A stretch of 36,156 bases of DNA, taken from NCBI RefSeq assembly GCF_002760435.1, contig NZ_AUUU01000032.1, forward strand, positions 1-36,156. The letters are read 5' to 3'. Source of the DNA: Clostridium sp. LS. GTDB taxonomy: Bacteria > Bacillota > Clostridia > Clostridiales > Clostridiaceae. Shown in pieces: positions 31,743 through 36,156 of this stretch. How positions within the stretch are numbered: the first letter of the stretch is position 1; the number at the start of each line of letters is the position of its first letter. Position numbers and translations under genes: made by a program. The notes under the pieces were generated by a model. That model was given only the letters and a program-made list of their open reading frames with translations, made no database searches and was not told the DNA's origin.

Positions 31743-32060
31743 GTGGATGAGGAAATAGTTATTCAACATATTGGGATTTTGAGTGAAAAATATAGATTAT
31801 TATATTCAAATAAGAAAATTGTGATAGCACCTGATTTTGAAATAAGAATTCGTATTAATACAAATCAAAAGAATATTAATTTTCATGAGTATATTTTTGA
31901 TGATGAATTTAATATCTACAGTATAAATTATACTATAAATCGAACTTATAGATGTTATTATTTAATAGATAAATATAAAGACTTCGATAAATTAGAAAAT
32001 GCTATAGAATTTTGTATTAAAGTAATATTAGAAAATTATAAGAAAGTATTTAAGAGCTAG
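31743..32060 (+). CDS. Hypothetical protein, 105 aa
   Basis: GTG at 31743 follows GGGAGG (31730-31735) at 7 bases; an earlier in-frame TTG at 31728 overlaps this site. The product is soluble and mixed alpha/beta (KIVIAPDFEIRIRINTNQKN, then a Tyr-rich INRTYRCYYLIDKYKDF and a closing helix AIEFCIKVILENYKKV). No family is recognised; the size suits an immunity-type orphan. A terminator follows directly. Confidence 0.55.
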   Translation: MDEEIVIQHIGILSEKYRLLYSNKKIVIAPDFEIRIRINTNQKNINFHEYIFDDEFNIYSINYTINRTYRCYYLIDKYKDFDKLENAIEFCIKVILENYKKVFKS

Positions 32061-32071
32061 ATAGTAGCAAT

Positions 32072-32098
32072 AAGGAACTCATATTTTGAGTTCTTTTA
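32072..32098 (+). terminator. Terminator after the 105-aa gene
   Basis: AAGGAACTC (32072-32080) pairs with GAGTTCTTT (32088-32096), followed by TATT. Confidence 0.75.
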
Positions 32099-32241
32099 TT
32101 ATGAATAAAAATAGGGACAAAGTAAAAAAAACTTGCAGCAAAAATGCAAAATTGCAAATGGGGATAAGAGTATGAAAAAGAATGATGAAGGTTATTAAAG
32201 GTTAATTAATAGAATACTAGAAAACCAGGGGGTCACCAGCA

Positions 32242-32294
32242 CCTAACCAACTCCTAACCACTAACAAGAATGATAAGAACTATAAGAATGATAA
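32242..32294. repeat. Short tandem direct repeats in the prophage control region
   Basis: CCTAACCA occurs at 32242-32249 and 32253-32260 (11-base period). AAGAATGATAA occurs at 32266-32276 and 32284-32294 (18-base period). They may be iterons or operator half-sites. Confidence 0.5.
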
Positions 32295-32401
32295 AAAATA
32301 TAAGTAAATTTAATAGTGTTATATTTCCAAGCAAAGAGATTGCAGAAAGCCCATAGCTTCTTCAAAAGATTATAATAAGAAATTTTGACTGGCCCATCTT
32401 T

Positions 32402-32417
32402 ATGATAAATTTATCAT
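32402..32417. promoter_or_regulatory. 16-bp perfect palindrome, operator-like
   Basis: ATGATAAATTTATCAT is fully self-complementary and lies about 190 bases upstream of the HTH gene in a gene-free interval. Confidence 0.45.
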
Positions 32418-32492
32418 GATCCCCGATAGAAATTTTGGAAAATTTAAGTAAAACGGAGTGAATTTAAGCTTGCGCTATATAATTTCTAAATT

Positions 32493-32522
32493 TGTTCGTA
32501 TTTGGGTGCGAACACTAGTTTG
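32493..32522. promoter_or_regulatory. LexA-like box and TGTTCG...CGAACA inverted repeat
   Basis: TGTTCG (32493-32498) and CGAACA (32509-32514) form an inverted repeat. The overlapping CGAACACTAGTTTG (32509-32522) is close to the Firmicutes LexA box CGAAC-N4-GTTYG. Either suits a switch of the downstream phage-type genes. The rest of 32061-32606 shows no protein gene. Confidence 0.45.
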
Positions 32523-32606
32523 CTTATATCGGAATTACTGATAAAATATTACTATGTTAAGACAAAAGAAGTTATTAAATCATTTAAGTAGGGGAGAAGT
32601 GAGAAA

Positions 32607-32816
32607 ATGAAATTAACACCAATAAGACTTAGGAGATTGAATTTAGGGATTGAAAGCAAAGAAGCCATGGAGGCATTAAATGTAAGTAAGAGCACCTTTT
32701 ATAAATTAGAGCAAGGTTGGACAAAACCTTCTCCTCAATTAATAAAACGCCTTGCAGATACTTATAAATGTACCACTGATGAAATATTTAAAGATTTAAT
32801 GATAACAGGAAAGTAA
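32607..32816 (+). CDS. Cro/C1-type helix-turn-helix regulator, 69 aa
   Basis: A single HTH_3 domain: LRRLNLGIESKEAMEALNVSKSTFYKLEQGWTKPSPQLIKRLADTY with the family ending YKCTTDEIF. The small size and position at the head of a phage-type early region suggest a Cro-like regulator acting on the palindromes just upstream. GGGGAG precedes the ATG. It is codirectional with the replication genes. Confidence 0.85.
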   Translation: MKLTPIRLRRLNLGIESKEAMEALNVSKSTFYKLEQGWTKPSPQLIKRLADTYKCTTDEIFKDLMITGK

Positions 32817-32913
32817 ATTTACTGACGACGATTTCGTGGCCAGTGGTTGAAAGCAACAGGCAGCTTTACATAACAATTTAAAGTAATTGATGCGTATAAA
32901 GGGGGCATGAACA

Positions 32914-33087
32914 TTGTTAGTTAAATGTGAAGCAAAAACTTGTATTAATTATAGAGAAGGAATGTGCCAGGCGGAAGCCTTGAAAATAAAAAGCTTTACT
33001 TGGTATTCAGAAGAAAAGAAGGAAGAACAAGATGAAATGATCTGCAGCTCTTATGAGTATTTTATTAATTGGATGTTTAGATGTTAA
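32914..33087 (+). CDS. Small Cys-rich phage-type protein (DUF1540-like), 57 aa
   Basis: TTG at 32914 is preceded by AAGGGGG at 8 bases, and the frame runs 57 codons to TAA at 33085-33087. It begins LLVKCEAKTCINYREGMCQA (C..., C, C spacing as in DUF1540-like proteins) and later has MICSSYEYF and a final Cys. The cysteines may bind metal. Similar small genes often precede the DnaD gene in clostridial prophages. The remaining bases of 32817-33127 hold only the ribosome binding sites. Confidence 0.6.
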   Translation: MLVKCEAKTCINYREGMCQAEALKIKSFTWYSEEKKEEQDEMICSSYEYFINWMFRC

Positions 33088-33127
33088 GTTATGAGGGACA
33101 AGCTTTGTAGTAGGAGGAGTTCGTAAG

Positions 33128-34006
33128 ATGGATGAAGGATGGTTTAAGATTCACAGATGTTTATTTAAAAAGGCTCTTTGGTTAAACTCAACTCCAGAGC
33201 AAAAAGTTATTATGATTACTCTTTTAGGAATGGCTAATCATGAAGAAAAAGAATGGGAGTGGAAGGGAAAACAATTTAAAGTAAAACCAGGCGAATTTGT
33301 TACAAGTGCTAATTCAATAATGGAGAAAGCGGGAGCAGGAATTTCACGGCAAAATATTAGAACTGCCCTTAACAGATTTAAGAAACATGATTTTTTAACC
33401 TATGAATCAACCAACACAGGAATGCTTATAAGAATAGTGAATTGGAAGCTTTATCAAGGAGACAATGGAGATGGGGACAACATGGCTGACAAAAGAGTAA
33501 TAAAGGGATCATCACACACTGACCTACCCATAGCCATTAATAAGAATGACAGAAAATATAAATATATATGTGAATTCACTAAAAATAAACGTCTTATAGA
33601 AACTATAATAGATTTTTTGAAAATGAGGAAGGAAATCAAAAGGCCAATGACAGATAGAGCTGTTGAGATTATGCTAAGTGAGCTTAGAGCTTTAGCGAAG
33701 GATGAACAAATGCAGATCAAGATTTTAGAAAAAAGCATTCAAAATTGTTGGCAGGGAATATTTAAAATTGATGGGAGTAGTGATTCTCTAGGAAATAGTA
33801 AGTTTGGAAAAAGAATAGGGAATGGAATATATAGAAAGGAAGTAATTGGAGCTATTAATGGTAATTATGACGAAGGAAGAAAGGAGGATAAGCATGGAAG
33901 TGTTGGACCGAATAATGGAGCAAGTGAAAAGAAATTCAATATTAAAATCCCAAAATGGGAATCAGAAACAGGAAAAGGAGAGTATGTGTGGGATGAGCCA
34001 ATTTAA
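33128..34006 (+). CDS. DnaD-like phage replication initiation protein
   Basis: A 292-residue protein of the phage replisome-organiser / DnaD group. The N-terminus has a winged-helix part (GWFKIHRCLFKKALWLNSTPEQKVIMITLLGMANHEE, SRQNIRTALNRFKKHDFLTYESTNTGMLIRIVNWKLYQ). A C-terminal helical part (KRPMTDRAVEIMLSELRALAKDEQMQIKILEKSIQNCWQGIF) is typical of proteins that bind origin DNA and hand over to the helicase loader. A Gly/Asn-rich linker and a closing tail follow. GGAGGAG lies before the ATG. It overlaps the DnaC-like gene by 113 bases. Confidence 0.85.
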   Translation: MDEGWFKIHRCLFKKALWLNSTPEQKVIMITLLGMANHEEKEWEWKGKQFKVKPGEFVTSANSIMEKAGAGISRQNIRTALNRFKKHDFLTYESTNTGMLIRIVNWKLYQGDNGDGDNMADKRVIKGSSHTDLPIAINKNDRKYKYICEFTKNKRLIETIIDFLKMRKEIKRPMTDRAVEIMLSELRALAKDEQMQIKILEKSIQNCWQGIFKIDGSSDSLGNSKFGKRIGNGIYRKEVIGAINGNYDEGRKEDKHGSVGPNNGASEKKFNIKIPKWESETGKGEYVWDEPI

Positions 34007-34679
34007 ATGCGAATTATGTAAAGATGTTGGATATATTATTAAAATGCAGCCTAATGCGCAGCCATTAATGACACCATGTAAGTGTATGGAACTTGAGAAG
34101 GTAAAGAGACTATGGAAAAATAGTGGAATTAATGCAGAGGTTATAGATAAAACTTTTAGTAATTTTGAAGAATGGTCAAGCAAGTCTAAGGAGATGAAAG
34201 CTCTTGCAATAAAATATTATCGAAGTTTTGCTGCCATAAAAGGAAGGAGAAGAAATTCAATTTTACTTAGTGGTAATCCTGGGTCGGGGAAAACTCATAT
34301 TGCCTTGGCCCTTGCAAATAATTTTTTGAAGAAAGATATAAAGGTCGTGTATATGTCCTATAGAGACGTGATTACAAGCATTAAGCAAAATATGATCGAT
34401 ATGGAGTATTATAAAAAAACTTTGAGCAAGTACCAAACCTGTGATGTGCTATTGATTGATGATTTGTATAAGGGGAAGGTTAACGGAACGGATATTAACA
34501 TAATATTTGAGCTTATTAATTATAGATATATTAATAATCTTCCACTAATAGTTTCAACAGAATATACACTTGAAAAGCTGCTCAGTTTTGATGAAGCAAT
34601 AGGCAGCAGAATATACGAGATGTCCAAGGATTATATAGTTGAAATTGAAGGAACAGAAAACAATTTTAGACTTAGGTGA
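33894..34679 (+). CDS. DnaC-like helicase loader (AAA+ ATPase)
   Basis: The loader that places the replicative helicase at the phage origin. Residues about 30-70 carry a zinc-ribbon-like CELC...CKC pattern. The AAA+ core shows Walker A GNPGSGKT, Walker B VLLIDDLYKG and a sensor-like LPLIVSTEY, ending in GSRIYEMSKDYIVEI. The start is taken as ATG 33894 because AAAGGAGG ends 6 bases before it; downstream ATGs at 33984 and 33993 are alternatives with AAAGGAG nearby. Residue count from 33894 is 261. The gene begins inside the DnaD-like gene in another frame. Confidence 0.88.
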   Translation: MEVLDRIMEQVKRNSILKSQNGNQKQEKESMCGMSQFKCELCKDVGYIIKMQPNAQPLMTPCKCMELEKVKRLWKNSGINAEVIDKTFSNFEEWSSKSKEMKALAIKYYRSFAAIKGRRRNSILLSGNPGSGKTHIALALANNFLKKDIKVVYMSYRDVITSIKQNMIDMEYYKKTLSKYQTCDVLLIDDLYKGKVNGTDINIIFELINYRYINNLPLIVSTEYTLEKLLSFDEAIGSRIYEMSKDYIVEIEGTENNFRLR

Positions 34680-35018
34680 TATTTACCGAAATCATAAATA
34701 TTTTTGTTCCGAAGGACTATGAAAATGTCGCTGAAGGATCTAAGTTGCAAGTTGCACCCAATTCAGCATGCTCCCGCTTTCAGCGTGACAAACTAAATTG
34801 GAACAACGTACAACTAAGAACCTTTAACAGCCCATTTTCAAATGCCTTCTGCATATTATGACCCTTGTGGTTACAATAATATTTATGATTTCTAGTAAAG
34901 ATATCCACTAAGGTATGACAAATAGTTAAATATGTTTATCCAATTGGTTAGGATAGAAAAGCTTAAATTTAGTATAACTATTGATAATAAATTTATATGA
35001 GAAAGTGGGGAAAGGACA
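34680..35018. other. Intergenic region without a supported gene
   Basis: About 340 bases. A 61-codon open frame from 34676 has no ribosome binding site or family. The minus strand of 34777-34920 also reads open (HTLVDIFTRNHKYYCNHKGH...) but has no clear start. It starts with TTACCGAAATCATAAA, nearly repeated at the window end. Confidence 0.5.
34683..34698 (+). repeat. 16-mer repeated at the window end, copy 1
   Basis: TTACCGAAATCATAAA, right after the DnaC-like stop; copy 2 at 36141-36156 differs at one base. Confidence 0.6.
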
Positions 35019-35273
35019 ATGGAGGAAAGAATTTTGAAAAAGGGAATTTACAGGCACTTTAAGGGGAAAGAGCAATGGGTGTTAGGAACTGTATTGCATT
35101 CGGAAACAGATGAGGAAATGGTAGTTTATTGTAATTTGTATGGTAATATGCAAGGGTATGTTATGCCTAAGGATAGATTTATGTCAGAGGTTGACCATAA
35201 GAAATATCCAAAGGAAACTCAGAAATATAGATTTGAATTAGTAAAAGAAGATGAGGAGTTGGAGGTAAAATAA
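35019..35273 (+). CDS. DUF1653 family protein, 84 aa
   Basis: A short soluble protein of the DUF1653 family: KGIYRHFKGKEQWVLGTVLHSETDEEMVVYCNLYGNMQGYVMPKDRF. The KG.YRHFKG opening, HSET.EE.VVY and the final (R/K)P..F block are the family signature. Function unknown; it is common in both chromosomes and phages. GGGGAAAGGA precedes the ATG. Its last base overlaps the next ATG (TAATG). Confidence 0.88.
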   Translation: MEERILKKGIYRHFKGKEQWVLGTVLHSETDEEMVVYCNLYGNMQGYVMPKDRFMSEVDHKKYPKETQKYRFELVKEDEELEVK

Positions 35274-35632
35274 TGAGCTCACAAGGAATAATGGAAAGTT
35301 TAAATTTTTGTATTGTAGCATTAGGTAAGGGGAATACGCAGCTTAAAACATTAGGATTAAAGAAAGCACAGGCGGAAAAGACTTATAGGATAAAAAAAGC
35401 TGAGGAAATAATGAAGCTTAAGGCAGAGAAATATCCAGCGACTTTGATAATGGAATTGGTAAAGGGAAATGAGGAGGTTGCAGAACTAAGATTGCAAAGA
35501 GATATAGCTGAAAGTGCTTATAACTCATGCTTAAATGCCATTGACAATGTGAGATTAGAGATAGAGGTTTTGAGAAGTAAGTTAACATGGATTAGAAATG
35601 AATTAAGCAGCTGGAAGGTTAATGATAGATAA
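35273..35632 (+). CDS. Coiled-coil phage hypothetical protein, 119 aa
   Basis: Starts in the TAATG overlap with the DUF1653 gene, so translation is coupled; GGAGG lies 9 bases upstream inside that gene. The protein is almost entirely helical and charged (LGLKKAQAEKTYRIKKAEEIMKLKAEKYPATLIMELVKGNEEVAEL and on) and ends in a Trp-bearing helix (LTWIRNELSSWKVN). This is the look of small phage proteins of unknown function in early regions. No specific family is claimed. Confidence 0.7.
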   Translation: MSSQGIMESLNFCIVALGKGNTQLKTLGLKKAQAEKTYRIKKAEEIMKLKAEKYPATLIMELVKGNEEVAELRLQRDIAESAYNSCLNAIDNVRLEIEVLRSKLTWIRNELSSWKVNDR

Positions 35633-35683
35633 ACAAAATTAAGGATTAAGAAGTGGAGAAGACAAGTTAGGAGGAATTATTAT

Positions 35684-36100
35684 ATGAATATTACTATAGA
35701 TAGAATTAGAAAATACAAGGAAATTTTAGCGGATATAGGAGACATTGATATAAGGGTTCAGGAGCTTGAAGAGGAAATATTGGGAATAAGCGGACAAAGC
35801 TTGGAAGAGAGAACAGGAAAGACTTATAAAATTACTTCTAGTGTAGAGCAGCAGGCAGAGAAGCTCATGGAAAGGAAAGAAGAATTATATAGGGAACAGT
35901 CAGCTAAAAAAAGGGAATTGCAAAGAATAAACAATGCAATAACCATATTAAATGATGAGGAAAAGGAAATAATACAAGTTGTCCATATAGAGCATAGAAA
36001 ATATTATGTGGTACAGGATAAACTGAAATTATCCTACCAAAGAGTTAAGCAGCTAGAAAAGCAGGCAGCTAAGAAAATGGAGAAGTACCTTTTAGTATAG
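35684..36100 (+). CDS. Phage transcription regulator of the DUF1492/ArpU-like type
   Basis: A 138-residue protein with an N-terminal coiled coil (RKYKEILADIGDIDIRVQELEEEI ... EQQAEKLMERKEELYREQ) and a C-terminal sigma-region-4-like helix-turn-helix (ILNDEEKEIIQVVHIEHRKYYVVQDKLKLSYQRVKQLEKQAAKKMEKYL). This layout is typical of the late-gene activators DUF1492, ArpU and RinA, which end the early regions of Firmicutes phages. TAGGAGGAA precedes the ATG. The downstream late genes lie outside the window. Confidence 0.8.
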   Translation: MNITIDRIRKYKEILADIGDIDIRVQELEEEILGISGQSLEERTGKTYKITSSVEQQAEKLMERKEELYREQSAKKRELQRINNAITILNDEEKEIIQVVHIEHRKYYVVQDKLKLSYQRVKQLEKQAAKKMEKYLLV

Positions 36101-36140
36101 GCATGGATAAACAACATGTAAACTAGACTTATGTGGTAGC

Positions 36141-36156
36141 TTACCGAAATAATAAA
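36141..36156 (+). repeat. 16-mer repeat, copy 2, at the window end
   Basis: TTACCGAAATAATAAA, matching 34683-34698 at 15 of 16 bases. Confidence 0.6.

Noticed and set aside
34676..34861. 61-codon plus-strand open frame after the DnaC-like gene
   Set aside because: No ribosome binding site, starts inside the previous gene end and has no family likeness.

Overview
The window is AT-rich DNA with Shine-Dalgarno starts (many TTG and GTG starts) and Firmicutes families such as Spo0E, CW-binding repeats, a DnaD/DnaC phage module, and a highly expressed Fe-S scaffold / GGGtGRT pair. It most resembles a solventogenic Clostridium sensu stricto (C. beijerinckii group); the species is inferred, not proven. 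Most of the window is accessory DNA with many gene relics around a short core block.

Region A (1-2600): start of a minus-strand gene, a repeat-rich divergent control region, a small Cys protein, then a sigma-70-like factor of TcdR/UviA size divergent from an Amidase_3 endolysin-like protein with cell-wall-binding repeats, and a probable serine-recombinase relic. Region B (2682-14600): an apparent defence island. It holds a tightly packed operon of three uncharacterised proteins (552, 329, 364 aa), a frameshifted DUF1016/YhcG nuclease relic, a complete type I restriction-modification operon hsdR-hsdM-hsdS, and on the minus strand a HipA-like kinase followed by a DUF3037-like protein. A SIMPL-domain relic and a tRNA-Leu(CAA) close it.

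Region C (15000-17000): a promoter, a possibly structured 5' leader, the Fe-S scaffold gene and the GGGtGRT gene, ended by a strong terminator. The codon use (many C-ending codons) suggests high expression. A relic of a second GGGtGRT gene lies at 25246-25335.

Region D (17300-32100): mostly single genes. Recognised ones are a methyltransferase, an SRPBCC protein, a DUF4275 protein, a gamma-carbonic-anhydrase-like protein, YmaF, a secreted CW-repeat protein, CorA, an HD hydrolase, a HEAT-like protein, a nitroreductase and a Spo0E-like phosphatase. Several small orphan proteins look like immunity genes. Truncated relics (GNAT, histidine phosphatase, AAA ATPase) are scattered among them, often keeping only the ribosome binding site and the first codons.

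Region E (32100-36156): the early module of a prophage or prophage remnant: operator-like palindromes and a LexA-like box, Cro/C1 HTH regulator, small Cys protein, DnaD-like initiator, DnaC-like loader, DUF1653 protein, coiled-coil protein and a DUF1492/ArpU-like late regulator. No rRNA, CRISPR array or intact transposase was seen. The best candidates for something new are the three-gene operon at 2682-6416, the HipA/DUF3037 pair with an operator inside its promoter spacer, and the leader RNA of the GGGtGRT operon.
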